In this document: positions 8,285 to 17,728 of the stretch, piece by piece
Layout: each line of letters opens with the position of its first letter
How positions within the stretch are numbered: the stretch's first letter is position 1
Assembly: GCA_905216195.1 (NCBI GenBank)
Contig: CAJMSX010000047.1
Location: 1-29,238, forward strand
Length of the DNA: 29,238 bases
Source: an uncultured bacterium
GTDB taxonomy: Bacteria; Bacteroidota; Bacteroidia; Bacteroidales; Marinifilaceae
Direction: 5' to 3'
Program-made: the position numbers and the translations under genes
Notes under the pieces: generated by a model
Seen by the model: the letters and a program-made list of their open reading frames with translations, nothing else
Database searches by the model: none
What the model was told of the DNA's origin: nothing

Positions 8285-8774
8285 ATTCTCTTTTACTTTT
8301 GTCAAAAAGTCCGGCAGCCGCTTCCCACAGCCAATCTCACCCGGCGGTGGTTGTAAATTTTGTTTGCTCTTTCCCGGAACTGAGGGATGTGAGGAGCTGA
8401 GGCTCCATTTATTCCCCCAGCAGGTAAACCTTAGGAATTACTAAACGAAGCTCTCGGCCGGAAAGGGAAAAAAGAGCCGGGGGTCTACGGAAAGAGGACG
8501 CCAAAAAACCTATTTTTGACCGGGAAAGGACCGGAAAATAGGAAGAAAATAATTATAACAAATGAAAGTGTCAATAAATATAATTTGATTATTTATTTTA
8601 ATTTTTTACTTTTATCCCGGATATACTATTTTTTAAAATCAACCGGTAAGGGCGTGTGCTAAAGCTTTTATCCGGAGGATAGTCCCTTTGAAGTGCGGTT
8701 AACGGTTTGAATAAAAATGCTGTTTTATTCCGTTCTTTCGGAAAGAGGGGATTTATGGCTAAAACAGGGATAAT
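8285..8774. other. Unassigned intergenic region upstream of the C39 exporter
   Basis: About 490 bases without a credible gene. TACTTTTG (8294-8301) matches a -7 box, but the nearest TTG is 24 bases upstream, longer than usual. Next comes a GC-rich block (about 8310-8540) with small hairpins such as GAGC-TGAG-GCTC, then an AT-rich stretch to the exporter. I looked for a double-glycine leader peptide gene that could be the exporter's substrate and saw none that was convincing. It could hold a small RNA, a leader or a decayed gene. Confidence 0.3.
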
Positions 8775-10970
8775 ATGATCATGAAGAATTTTCCTATCTA
8801 CCGGCAAGCGGATGCCATGGATTGCGGGCCCACCTGTTTGCAGATGATTGCCAAATATTACGGTCGTTATTACAATTTGCCCACTTTGCGTGAGCGTTCT
8901 TTTCTGACCCGGGAAGGAGTGAGTATGCTGGGGATCAGTGAAGCGGCCGAGAGTATCGGTTTTCGCACCACCGGCGTACGTTGTGAGTTGGAAGATTTGG
9001 AAAAGGAAGCTCCTTTCCCTTTTATTGTGCATTGGAATCAACAGCATTTCGTCGTAGTCTACCGGATTAAAAACGATAAAGTATGGGTAGCGGATCCGGC
9101 ACATGGGAAAGTAATTTTTAATAAAACCGAATTTAAAAAATGCTGGGTCAGTACCTGCGACGATAAAAAAGAATTGGGTATTGCCCTTTTGTTGGAGCCG
9201 ACTTCCGATTTCTATGCTGCAAAAGGGGAAAAAACCGATAAAAAGGGCTTTGCTTATTTGTTTCGTTACCTGATCATCTACAAGAAGTTTATCATACAGT
9301 TGATCCTGGGATTATTACTGGGTTCTCTGCTTCAACTGATTGCACCTTTTCTGACGCAGTCGGTGGTGGATATCGGTATCAATACGGGAAATCTGAAATT
9401 TATCCATCTGATACTGATCGCCCAGTTGGTGCTCATAGCGGCCCGTTTGAGCGTGGATTTTATCCGTTCCTGGATATTGCTTCACATCAGTACCCGCATC
9501 AACATCTCGTTGATTTCCGATTTTCTGATCAAACTGATGAAACTCCCCATCCGTTTTTTCGATACGAAAATGACGGGGGATATCATTCAACGGATAGGCG
9601 ATCACAGCCGTATTCAGAATTTTTTGACATCCCAGACGTTGTCTATTCTTTTTTCTATGTTCAATTTCGTGATTTTCGGAGCGGTGTTGCTGTTGTATAA
9701 TGTGCCGATATTTTTAGTGTTTCTGGCAGGGAGCAGTCTGTATTTCGTCTGGGTGTATCTTTTTATGAAGCGGCGGCGGGATATCGATTACAAGCGTTTT
9801 AATCAGATGGCGATGGAACAGAGTAATTTGATACAACTCATCACCGGAATGCAGGAAATCAAGCTGAATAACTGTGAGAGAAGAAAACGCTGGGAATGGG
9901 AGAGGATACAGGCCCGTTTATTCCGGGTAAGCGTGCAAAGTCTTTCCCTGAGCCAGTATCAGCAAATGGGTGCTTTATTTTTCAATGAGACCAAAAACGT
10001 TTTGATCACCATTATGGCAGCAACGGCGGTTGTAAAGGGAGATATGACCCTGGGTATGATGATGGCCGTACAGTATATTGTAGGGCAGTTGAATGCGCCC
10101 ATTGAACAGATGCTCACCTTTATACATGCCGCCCAGGATGCCCGAATCAGCTTGGAACGATTGGGGGAAATACACGGACGGGAAGATGAGGAACCGGAAA
10201 ATGAAACCCGTCGCCGGGATCTCCCCCCTTGCCACGATCTTTCCATGTCTCATCTGTCTTTTAGTTATGAGGGACCGCAGTCTCCTAAAGTATTGGAGGA
10301 TATCGATCTGGTGCTTCCGGAGAATAAAGTGACAGCTATCGTAGGAACCAGCGGAAGCGGTAAAACTACGCTCGTCAAACTTTTACTGGGCTTTTACCCG
10401 CCGAACGGAGGAAAGATTCTGGTCGGTGAAACACGCTTGGAAAATTTTAATCAGAGCTGGTGGAGGGGCCGTTGCGGAGTCGTCATGCAGGACGGTTTTA
10501 TATTTTCCGATACCATTGCCCGGAATATAGCCGTAAGTGACGAAATTGTAGATAAGGAACGTTTATTATATGCGGTGAAGATCGCCAATATTCAGGAATA
10601 CATAGAACAATTGCCGTTGGGGTATAATACCAAAATCGGACAGGAAGGGGTAGGTTTGAGCCAGGGGCAGAAACAGCGTATATTGATTGCCCGGGCCGTT
10701 TATAAAAATCCGGATTTTATTTTCCTGGATGAGGCGACCAATGCCTTGGATGCCAACAATGAACGGGTGATTATGGAAAATCTGGAACATTTTTTCAAAG
10801 GGCGTACGGTGGTGGTGGTAGCCCATCGGCTCAGTACCGTAAAAAATGCAGATCAGATCGTGGTACTGGAAAAGGGCAGAATCGTAGAAAGAGGTACGCA
10901 TAAAGAATTGACGGAGCTCAAAGGGGCTTATTATAATCTGGTGAAAAATCAGTTGGAATTGGGGAATTAA
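8775..10970 (+). CDS. Peptidase-containing (C39) ABC transporter
   Basis: A 731-residue exporter of the bacteriocin/double-glycine-leader type: it would cleave leader peptides on the cytoplasmic side and export the cargo through the inner membrane. The N-terminal C39 cysteine peptidase shows Cys17 (DCGPTC), His91 (QQHFVVVY) and Asp107 (VADPAHG), all expected catalytic positions. A six-helix ABC membrane domain follows from about residue 160 to 450. The nucleotide-binding domain has Walker A GTSGSGKTT near 524, signature LSQGQKQR near 628 and Walker B FIFLDEA near 645. The HlyD-type partner follows 24 bases later. No substrate peptide or TolC-type channel is visible nearby. Confidence 0.93.
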   Translation: MIMKNFPIYRQADAMDCGPTCLQMIAKYYGRYYNLPTLRERSFLTREGVSMLGISEAAESIGFRTTGVRCELEDLEKEAPFPFIVHWNQQHFVVVYRIKNDKVWVADPAHGKVIFNKTEFKKCWVSTCDDKKELGIALLLEPTSDFYAAKGEKTDKKGFAYLFRYLIIYKKFIIQLILGLLLGSLLQLIAPFLTQSVVDIGINTGNLKFIHLILIAQLVLIAARLSVDFIRSWILLHISTRINISLISDFLIKLMKLPIRFFDTKMTGDIIQRIGDHSRIQNFLTSQTLSILFSMFNFVIFGAVLLLYNVPIFLVFLAGSSLYFVWVYLFMKRRRDIDYKRFNQMAMEQSNLIQLITGMQEIKLNNCERRKRWEWERIQARLFRVSVQSLSLSQYQQMGALFFNETKNVLITIMAATAVVKGDMTLGMMMAVQYIVGQLNAPIEQMLTFIHAAQDARISLERLGEIHGREDEEPENETRRRDLPPCHDLSMSHLSFSYEGPQSPKVLEDIDLVLPENKVTAIVGTSGSGKTTLVKLLLGFYPPNGGKILVGETRLENFNQSWWRGRCGVVMQDGFIFSDTIARNIAVSDEIVDKERLLYAVKIANIQEYIEQLPLGYNTKIGQEGVGLSQGQKQRILIARAVYKNPDFIFLDEATNALDANNERVIMENLEHFFKGRTVVVVAHRLSTVKNADQIVVLEKGRIVERGTHKELTELKGAYYNLVKNQLELGN

Positions 10971-10994
10971 AAACGCTAAGGGATTTCAGTTACT

Positions 10995-12302
10995 ATGAAA
11001 AGATTGGAAATACAACGGGAGGAAGTGGAACGACTCCATTTACGCAGTGAAGAAGTTCGCGAAATTATGGGCCATGTTCCTTCCCGCATCATTCGCTATG
11101 GAATAACCGTTATTTTAGCGGTCATACTGTTTATACTGATCGGGTCGTTTTTTTTCCGTTATCCCGATACGATAGGTGGGCGTTTCGTGATTCATTCCTC
11201 CAATCCTCCCTTGACGTTACGCGCCAGGGTAAACGGTAATATAGAATGGCTGGCGGTCAAGGACAGAGACCGGGTAAAGAAAGGAGAAGTGTTGGCCGTT
11301 ATTTCGGGAAGTGCCAATTACCGGCATGTATTTTTGTTGAAGTCTTATCTTTCCCGGGTAGATTCTCTTCGTATTCCCTATGTCGATACCTTGAGACTGG
11401 GAGAAATTCAGTCGGCTTATACGGCTTACGGAAAGGCTCTGGCTTCCTGGAATACTTTTTGCGATATCGATTACCTGGGCCACAAAATCGAAGCGATGGA
11501 AAAGCAATTGGTCGCCAAACGCCAACAATTGGAAATGCACCGGAAAACCGAAGAATTGAACCGGCGAAGCCTGGAAATAGAGAGAAACAGTTACTCCCGT
11601 TCGGAAGCCATCTATGAGAAAGGAGGAATTTCCCTCACCGAACTGGAACAAGGGCAGAGCCGGCTGATTCAAATGGAAGCGGCCTGGAACGGAGCCCGTA
11701 TGTCGACTTCTCAGGCGGAAGACGCTATTACGCAGGTGCAACAGGAATTGCTGGAATTGCGTTTACAACGGACGCAGGAAGCCCAGAAAACGGAAGAGGA
11801 ACTGGCCGGAGCCTTGGAAGGGCTGAAAGCGGCAATCCGGGAATGGGAAAACAATTATTGTATGATTACTACCATAGACGGCATTGTATCTCTGTCTGAA
11901 GTGTGGAAACTACACCAAAATGTGGTAGCCGGACAGAATATCGTCAGCGTCGTCCCGGAAGAGAAAAATGAAATTATCGCCCGTTTGTATATTCCTGTAC
12001 AAGGGGCGGGTAAGATTAAAGAAAACGACCGGGTAAATTTGATCTTTTCAGATTATCCGCAGGAAGAGTTCGGGATCATGTCTTGCCGGATCGGTAAGTT
12101 ATCCCTTTTGCCGGATTCGGTTTATACTTCTACTTTTTATTTACCGGATACTTTGCGTACCAATTACGGGAAAATATTGCCGTTTCATCAAAATATGATG
12201 GGGGCGGCCCTGATCATCACCGGAGATTTATCCCTTTTCGACCGGTTTGTAAATCCCTTGCGGTCCGTGTTTACAAAATTCGAATCGGAAGAAAAGAAAT
12301 AA
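10995..12302 (+). CDS. HlyD-family membrane fusion protein
   Basis: Periplasmic adaptor that would connect the upstream C39 ABC exporter to an outer-membrane channel. The 435-residue protein has a short cytoplasmic N-terminus, one membrane helix at about residues 34-54, a biotinyl-lipoyl-like segment (VNGNIEWLAVKDRDRVKKGEVLAVI), a long Glu/Lys/Gln-rich coiled-coil hairpin at about 150-285, then the second lipoyl half (IDGIVSLSEVW) and beta-barrel domain. Start ATG 10995 lies 24 bases after the transporter stop, so the two are an operon. The outer-membrane partner is presumably encoded elsewhere. Confidence 0.88.
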   Translation: MKRLEIQREEVERLHLRSEEVREIMGHVPSRIIRYGITVILAVILFILIGSFFFRYPDTIGGRFVIHSSNPPLTLRARVNGNIEWLAVKDRDRVKKGEVLAVISGSANYRHVFLLKSYLSRVDSLRIPYVDTLRLGEIQSAYTAYGKALASWNTFCDIDYLGHKIEAMEKQLVAKRQQLEMHRKTEELNRRSLEIERNSYSRSEAIYEKGGISLTELEQGQSRLIQMEAAWNGARMSTSQAEDAITQVQQELLELRLQRTQEAQKTEEELAGALEGLKAAIREWENNYCMITTIDGIVSLSEVWKLHQNVVAGQNIVSVVPEEKNEIIARLYIPVQGAGKIKENDRVNLIFSDYPQEEFGIMSCRIGKLSLLPDSVYTSTFYLPDTLRTNYGKILPFHQNMMGAALIITGDLSLFDRFVNPLRSVFTKFESEEKK

Positions 12303-12396
12303 AACCCACCGGTTTTTCGGTGTAAAAAAGGAAGGCGGTCTCATTCTTCCTTCCCTGGATTCTGATGGATTTATCAGGCAAAAGGGAGAGAATTTA

Positions 12397-12428
12397 TGTT
12401 TAAAAATGCATTTTTTATACTACTTTAG
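12397..12428 (+). promoter_or_regulatory. Weak promoter candidate before the BPL_N-like lipoprotein
   Basis: TACTTTAG (12421-12428) differs at one base from TAnnTTTG, and the -33 region is T-rich without a clean TTTG. It would place the transcription start about 15 bases before the ATG. Low confidence. Confidence 0.28.
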
Positions 12429-12451
12429 CCCCGATTTGAAAAATTGAACTT

Positions 12452-13600
12452 ATGAAAAATATTTTTTTCTTTCTCCTGTTGTGGAGCATAACGGGAATAT
12501 CTTGTCAGGAAGGGACGGCGAGCCGTTCCGGGACGAAATCTCCTGCGGGCCGGATAACGGTCGGGGTGTTCGATGGGCACGGAGGTGCTCAGTCGTGTAT
12601 ATGGGAAACCGTGGCTGCCGTGCGGCTGGACCCGGAAATGGATGTTCGTACCATAACAACTGCCGATATTGCCCGGAATGTGCTGGATTCTCTGGATGCG
12701 CTTATTATTCCGGGCGGGGGCGGAAGCCGTCAATACCTGAATCTGGGAGCGGAAAATCAGAAACGGATTAAAGATTTTATTGCCGGAGGAAAGGGTGCTG
12801 TGGGAATTTGTGCGGGAGCTTATCTGTTTTCCAGTACGCCTGCCTATGCTTGTATGGGGCTGAACGGAGCGAAGGCGATCGACATCGAACACGATAACCG
12901 GGGGCACGGAATGGCTAAATTTACCCTGAACGAAAAAGGGAAGGAAGTTTTTCCGGAATTGGCGCAAGCGGACACCTGTTTTGTCATCTATTACGAAGGG
13001 CCCGTGTTCGTGGAGAATGAGGAGGATTCCGTAAAATATACTCTTTTGGCTACCATGGAAAGCGATGTACACGAAGAAGGGAATGCGCCGGAGAATATGA
13101 CCAACGGTAAGCCTTTTTTTATCACCAGCCGTTACGGCAGAGGCCGGATATTCAGCAGTATAGCTCATCCGGAAGCTACTCCCGGTATGATGTGGATGAT
13201 TCCCCGTATGGTACGCTGGTCCTTGAATAAACCTCTCATCAGCTATAAAAAAGAAGTGATCCGTCCCGATTTGTCCCAGGGGGAACTATTAATGAGCCTG
13301 AGCGATTTACAGAAAGAAACGGCTTTTTTTCAAACCTTATTGCATCAGAAAAGCGAACAAAAAATAGAGGCCCTGGATTGGCTCCAGGCCCACCATTCCT
13401 GGGATGCCAAACGTTGGATACAGGGATTACTTTACGACGGTTCTCCGGCGGTTCGTTTACGGGCGGCCCGATACATTGCCGATACCCAGTATTTGCCTTA
13501 TCTTCCGGATCTGAGGGCAGCTTACCTGGCGGAAAAAGACCCGCAAACGAAAGCTGGGTTGAAAGAACAGCTGGACCGGCTCGAGATTCTATTACCCTGA
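12452..13600 (+). CDS. Probable lipoprotein with BPL_N / GATase-like domain
   Basis: A 382-residue exported protein. The N-terminus is a signal peptide ending in a lipobox-like TGISC (Cys18), imperfect because Gly stands at -3, so lipidation is likely but not certain. From about residue 35 to 255 it resembles the class I glutamine-amidotransferase-like fold labelled biotin-protein-ligase N-terminal domain: ALIIPGGGG, a nucleophile elbow GICAGAYL and a later AHPEATPG with the His/Glu pair. The C-terminal 100 residues are helical and look HEAT-like, with ALDWLQAHHSWDAKRW and AVRLRAARYIAD. No function is known to me; it is not a biotin ligase because the catalytic ligase domain is absent. A strong terminator follows. 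Confidence 0.75.
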   Translation: MKNIFFFLLLWSITGISCQEGTASRSGTKSPAGRITVGVFDGHGGAQSCIWETVAAVRLDPEMDVRTITTADIARNVLDSLDALIIPGGGGSRQYLNLGAENQKRIKDFIAGGKGAVGICAGAYLFSSTPAYACMGLNGAKAIDIEHDNRGHGMAKFTLNEKGKEVFPELAQADTCFVIYYEGPVFVENEEDSVKYTLLATMESDVHEEGNAPENMTNGKPFFITSRYGRGRIFSSIAHPEATPGMMWMIPRMVRWSLNKPLISYKKEVIRPDLSQGELLMSLSDLQKETAFFQTLLHQKSEQKIEALDWLQAHHSWDAKRWIQGLLYDGSPAVRLRAARYIADTQYLPYLPDLRAAYLAEKDPQTKAGLKEQLDRLEILLP

Positions 13601-13678
13601 CTCCAGCCGGGACCAGTGTCTGGAATGAGAAGATAAAGAGGCGTTTCCTCTGGCGGTTTCGGTTCCTTATACTCAGGG

Positions 13679-13714
13679 AAACGGGGATGTTCTCTCGCAG
13701 TACATCCCCGTTTT
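13679..13714 (+). terminator. Strong hairpin terminator after the BPL_N-like gene
   Basis: A perfect 12-bp stem, AAACGGGGATGT (13679-13690) pairing with ACATCCCCGTTT (13702-13713), with an 11-base loop and ending in TTTT. It lies about 80 bases after the stop codon. Confidence 0.85.
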
Positions 13715-13920
13715 CAGTTCGGTTTCCGGGAAAGAAAAAATCGTTTCCATCGGATTTTTCGGTTATCCGGAGGCCGGGAAGAATTTCCGCCGATTTCCTG
13801 AAAAAACCGGACTCCTGGCTGCCATGTATGGGAGAGGAATACTGCCGGGAGGTTTTATGAGTTTTGTCTCTACCGGAATTTTCGCTCCCCGGCAATGGGG
13901 GTTTGCCGCTGTCGGAGAAA
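13715..13920. other. Intergenic spacer with no recognised gene
   Basis: About 200 bases between the terminator of the lipoprotein gene and the promoter of the penicillin-binding protein gene. The open frames crossing it have no recognisable protein features. I see nothing else in it. Confidence 0.5.
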
Positions 13921-13951
13921 TTTGTAAATGTGATTTTTCTTGTTATCTTTG
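13921..13951 (+). promoter_or_regulatory. Promoter of the penicillin-binding protein gene
   Basis: TTTG (13921-13924) and TATCTTTG (13944-13951) are 19 bases apart and match the Bacteroidota -33/-7 consensus exactly. A second TATCTTTG at 13988-13995 lacks a -33 partner and may be a secondary start. Confidence 0.75.
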
Positions 13952-14009
13952 AACTTTCGATGTGGGATCGAATCTTAACTTTTCAATTATCTTTGCAGTT
14001 CGGAAATCA

Positions 14010-16352
14010 ATGCGAATATCCATGTTCAGAAAGTATAAAAAATTTTTGATTATATTTTGGAGCCTTTTTTTTGGAGGAGTATTGCTGGTGGTTGTTTTCT
14101 TTTGGCTGATCGCCGAGGGGAAATTGGGTTTTATGCCTACTTTCGAAGAGTTGGAAAACCCGAACAACCGGTTTGCTTCCGAAGTTTATTTCGGGGACGG
14201 GCCTATGATCAGCCGGTACTATATCGGGAGCGAGAACCGGCGGTATACGGAATACAAAGATATTCCGGCTTCTGTAAAAGAAGCGCTGATATCGACGGAA
14301 GACGCCCGGTTTTATGACCACAGCGGAATCGACGTGATCGGTTTATTCCGGGTAGCGAAAGGGTTGATGACGGGGAGTTCCTCTTCCGGGGGAGGAAGTA
14401 CCATTAGTCAGCAATTGGCAAAAATGTTGTTTCCCCGGGATCCTAACCAGAATTTTATGGAATTGGCGCTTCGCAAATTCCGGGAATGGGTGATAGCGGT
14501 AAGGTTGGAAAAAAGCTATACCAAAGAAGAGATCATAACGATGTATCTCAATAAATTCGATTTTTTGAATCTGGCGGTAGGGATTAATTCTGCGGCTGAT
14601 GTGTACTTTCAAAAATCGCTGGATTCTTTAAATATAGAAGAAGCGGCTATGCTGGTGGGTATGGCTAAGAATCCGGCCTTGTTTAATCCGGTACGCCGGC
14701 CGGAGAGAACTTGGGGAAGACGGAATGTGGTGCTGGGGCAGATGCGGAAATACGGCAAGATCACCCAAACCGAATACGATTCTCTGAAAATGCTGCCTCT
14801 GGGTCTTCATTTCAAAAAGGAAGATCATAAGGAAGGTTTGGCAACCTACTTCCGGGAATATCTCCGGATTTTTATGACGGCCGGTAAACCCGAGAAGAGC
14901 GATTATCGCTGGAATCCCTCCCAGTATAAAGTGGATTCCCTGGCCTGGGAACGAAATCCTCTTTACGGATGGTGCAGGAAAAACTTGAAAATTGACGGTT
15001 CCCACTACGATATCTATACCGACGGGTTGAAAATCTATACCACGCTGAATTCTAAAATGCAGCGGTATGCGGAAGAGGCCGTCCGGGAACATTTGTCCCA
15101 GGATTTGCAGCCTTTGTTTGCCAGAGAAAAGGTGGAAAAAAAACATCCTCCTTTTTCCAACGATCTGACGGCTGCCGAGGTGCAGGAAATTCTCGACCGG
15201 TCGATCAAGAGAACGGAACGGTATAAAATGCTGCATGAGGCGGGAATGAAATATGCCGACATCCGGAAAATTTTCACCCGGCCGGTGAAGATGCAGATTT
15301 TTACCTGGAAGGGCATACGGGATACGGTGATGAGTCCGTTGGATTCCATAAAACATTACAAGTCGTTTTTTAGGGCCGGATTTATGGTAATGGACCCTCG
15401 TTCGGGACAGGTCAGAGCCTATGTAGGAGGACCGGATTACCGGTATTTTATGTACGATATGGTGAGTGTGGGAAAACGGCAGGTGGGCTCCACCATTAAG
15501 CCGATCTTATATACATTGGCGATGCAGGAAGGTTTGGGACCTTGCGACAAGGTGCCTAATATTCCCCAGACGTTTGTATTGCCTGACGGAACGCTTTGGA
15601 CGGCCCGGGGAGGTACGAAAAGGAAAGGGGAGATGGTGACCTTGCGTTGGGGGCTGGCCAATTCGGAAAACAACATTTCGGGTTGGGTTTTGAAACAATT
15701 TACTCCTTTGGCCGTTGCTCAGATGGCTCATAAAATGGGAATTCATAGCTTTATCGACCCGGTTCCCTCCGTCTTTTTAGGGACGGCGGAAATCTCTCTG
15801 AAAGAAATGGTCGCCGCCTATTCCATTTTTGCCAATAAAGGGGTATATAACGAACCTTTGACGGTCACCCGGATTGAGGATAAATACGGCAATGTGCTGG
15901 CCCGGTTCCAACCGGAATCCCGGGAGGTAATTACCGCCGGCACCGCTTATCTGATGTGCAATCTTTTGCAGGGAGTAGTCGATGAAGGCACTGGCCGCCG
16001 TTTGCGTTTCAAATACGGTTTTACGAATCCTATGGGTGGAAAAACCGGCACGACCCAACAACATTCGGACGGTTGGTTTATGGCAATCACTCCGGATTTG
16101 GTCGGAGGAGTGTGGGTAGGAGCGGAAGACCGTTCCATCCATTTCCAGAATTTGGCCAACGGACAGGGAGCGAGTATGGCCCTTCCGATCTGGGCGAAAT
16201 TTCTGGATAAGGTGATCAAAGATCCCGGTCTGCATTTCTCCCAGCGGGCTTTCGAAAAGCCGTCGGGAATGGTTAAAAATCTGGATTGCGCGGAGGATGC
16301 AGCCTTGGATAAAAGACAGGAAGAAGGAGAGGATTACGAGGAATTCTATTGA
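14010..16352 (+). CDS. mrcA: Class A penicillin-binding protein (PBP1A type)
   Basis: Bifunctional peptidoglycan synthase anchored in the inner membrane: glycosyltransferase (GT51) polymerises lipid II and the transpeptidase cross-links it. The 780-residue protein has a membrane helix at about residues 11-33. The GT51 domain carries STEDARFYDHSGID near residue 95 (catalytic Glu) and GGGSTISQQLAKML. The transpeptidase domain has STIK (Ser494, Lys497), an SEN motif near 552 and KTGTT near 678. ATG 14010 is used; ATG 14022 is an alternative. The longer frame starting with GTG at 13962 lies inside the promoter region. radA follows 17 bases later. Confidence 0.95.
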   Translation: MRISMFRKYKKFLIIFWSLFFGGVLLVVVFFWLIAEGKLGFMPTFEELENPNNRFASEVYFGDGPMISRYYIGSENRRYTEYKDIPASVKEALISTEDARFYDHSGIDVIGLFRVAKGLMTGSSSSGGGSTISQQLAKMLFPRDPNQNFMELALRKFREWVIAVRLEKSYTKEEIITMYLNKFDFLNLAVGINSAADVYFQKSLDSLNIEEAAMLVGMAKNPALFNPVRRPERTWGRRNVVLGQMRKYGKITQTEYDSLKMLPLGLHFKKEDHKEGLATYFREYLRIFMTAGKPEKSDYRWNPSQYKVDSLAWERNPLYGWCRKNLKIDGSHYDIYTDGLKIYTTLNSKMQRYAEEAVREHLSQDLQPLFAREKVEKKHPPFSNDLTAAEVQEILDRSIKRTERYKMLHEAGMKYADIRKIFTRPVKMQIFTWKGIRDTVMSPLDSIKHYKSFFRAGFMVMDPRSGQVRAYVGGPDYRYFMYDMVSVGKRQVGSTIKPILYTLAMQEGLGPCDKVPNIPQTFVLPDGTLWTARGGTKRKGEMVTLRWGLANSENNISGWVLKQFTPLAVAQMAHKMGIHSFIDPVPSVFLGTAEISLKEMVAAYSIFANKGVYNEPLTVTRIEDKYGNVLARFQPESREVITAGTAYLMCNLLQGVVDEGTGRRLRFKYGFTNPMGGKTGTTQQHSDGWFMAITPDLVGGVWVGAEDRSIHFQNLANGQGASMALPIWAKFLDKVIKDPGLHFSQRAFEKPSGMVKNLDCAEDAALDKRQEEGEDYEEFY

Positions 16353-16369
16353 TATAAAATAAGAGGAGG

Positions 16370-17728
16370 ATGAAGGCGAAGACGATATATGTTTGTCAGA
16401 ATTGCGGGGCAAAGGAAGCCAAATGGGTGGGACGCTGTTCTACCTGCGGAGAATGGAACAGTTTCGTGGAGGAAGTGGAAGTGCAGACGAAAAATAAAAG
16501 GAGTGCGGCTACCGGGCTATCTTCTCCGAAAGCTTTGCGTTTATCGGAAATCAAGGCAAACGCCGATACTCGGATGGATACCGGAGACCAGGAGCTGAAC
16601 CGGGTGCTGGGAGGCGGATTGGTGCCGGGTTCTATGATTCTGCTGGGAGGAGAACCGGGTATCGGTAAATCGACTCTGGTGCTGCAGTTTGCCCTGCATA
16701 ACCGCTGTGGTAAAGTCTTGTACGTTTCGGGAGAGGAAAGCATTGCACAGATCAAAATGAGGGCCGAAAGACTGGGAGTGGAAAATGACGAATGTCTGTT
16801 TCTTTCCGGGAATTCCCTGGAAACCGTGCTGGAACATGCCCGGGCTGTCGGGCCGCAACTGCTGATTATCGATTCCATACAAACCCTGGCGACGGAGACG
16901 GTGGACTCTATACCGGGGAGCCTGACGCAAATCCGGGAATGTACGAATGTGTTGCTGCGGTATTCGAAAGAAAATACCATTTCTACTATATTAATCGGCC
17001 ATATTACCAAGGACGGACAACTGGCCGGCCCCAAGATACTCGAACATATGGTGGATACGGTTTTGCATTTCGAAGGAGATCAACAATACATGTACCGCAT
17101 TCTGCGGTCGATGAAAAACCGTTTCGGTTCTACTTCCGAGATCGGAATCTATGAAATGCTGCAATCGGGCTTACGGCAAGTAGCAAATCCTTCCGAACTT
17201 TTACTTTCCAATTACGGTCAGGATTTGAGCGGAATAGCCGTTTCCGCCACCGTGGAAGGGGTCCGGCCGATTCTGCTTGAAGTGCAGGCTTTGGTAAGTA
17301 CGGCCGCTTACGGGGTTCCCCAACGTTCGGCAACCGGATTCGACTCCCGGCGTTTGAATATGTTGCTGGCTGTGCTTGAAAAAAGAGTGGGCTTTCGGTT
17401 AGCAGCCAAGGACGTGTTTTTAAACATCGCCGGAGGAATACGGGTAAGCGATCCCGCACTGGATTTGGCGGTGGTTATGTCCGTATTGTCTTCCAACATA
17501 GATGCCGCTTTGCCCCGGGATACGGTTTTTGCAGGAGAAGTAGGACTATCCGGCGAGATCCGGGCGGTCAGCCGGATAGAACAACGAATTTCCGAAGCCG
17601 AAAAATTGGGTTTCCAGCAAATATATGTACCCCTCGGAAATAAAAAGGCCTTGACGAAACTTCCTCTTCGCATCGAAGTCCAGTTTGCTTCTAAAATTTC
17701 CGATATCTGCCGGACTCTTTTCGGTTAG
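16370..17728 (+). CDS. radA: DNA repair protein RadA
   Basis: RecA-like ATPase that promotes branch migration during recombinational repair. The 452-residue protein has an N-terminal C4 zinc finger (Cys9, Cys12, Cys23, Cys26), Walker A GGEPGIGKST near residue 93, the RadA-specific KNRFG motif near 249 and a C-terminal Lon-protease-like domain (AAYGVPQRSATGFD onward). Normal length. AGGAGG lies directly against the start codon. The stop codon overlaps the stop codon of the convergent invertase gene (17725-17728), with no terminator between them. Confidence 0.97.
   Translation: MKAKTIYVCQNCGAKEAKWVGRCSTCGEWNSFVEEVEVQTKNKRSAATGLSSPKALRLSEIKANADTRMDTGDQELNRVLGGGLVPGSMILLGGEPGIGKSTLVLQFALHNRCGKVLYVSGEESIAQIKMRAERLGVENDECLFLSGNSLETVLEHARAVGPQLLIIDSIQTLATETVDSIPGSLTQIRECTNVLLRYSKENTISTILIGHITKDGQLAGPKILEHMVDTVLHFEGDQQYMYRILRSMKNRFGSTSEIGIYEMLQSGLRQVANPSELLLSNYGQDLSGIAVSATVEGVRPILLEVQALVSTAAYGVPQRSATGFDSRRLNMLLAVLEKRVGFRLAAKDVFLNIAGGIRVSDPALDLAVVMSVLSSNIDAALPRDTVFAGEVGLSGEIRAVSRIEQRISEAEKLGFQQIYVPLGNKKALTKLPLRIEVQFASKISDICRTLFG

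Noticed and set aside
8262..8444. 60-residue open frame that might be a peptide precursor for the C39 exporter
   Set aside because: It starts inside the terminator stem, has no charged leader ending in a clear GG before a core peptide, and its composition looks like non-coding sequence.
8310..8540. GC-rich intergenic block as a riboswitch (for example cobalamin type)
   Set aside because: I could not match the ordered conserved elements of any known riboswitch class, and the downstream exporter is not a typical target.
8598..9104. Minus-strand 168-residue open frame over the exporter start
   Set aside because: It overlaps the C39 peptidase coding region, whose catalytic residues are intact, so it is an antisense shadow.
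12307..12330. Hairpin CACCG...CGGTG after the HlyD-type gene as terminator
   Set aside because: The stem is short and on the plus strand is followed by A, not T; no minus-strand gene needs it.
13378..13860. 160-residue open frame running past the end of the BPL_N-like gene
   Set aside because: It is out of frame with that gene, crosses a strong terminator hairpin and has no family features.
13239..13895. Minus-strand 218-residue open frame
   Set aside because: Shadow of the lipoprotein gene plus spacer; Pro/Arg/Ser-rich as expected from antisense codons.
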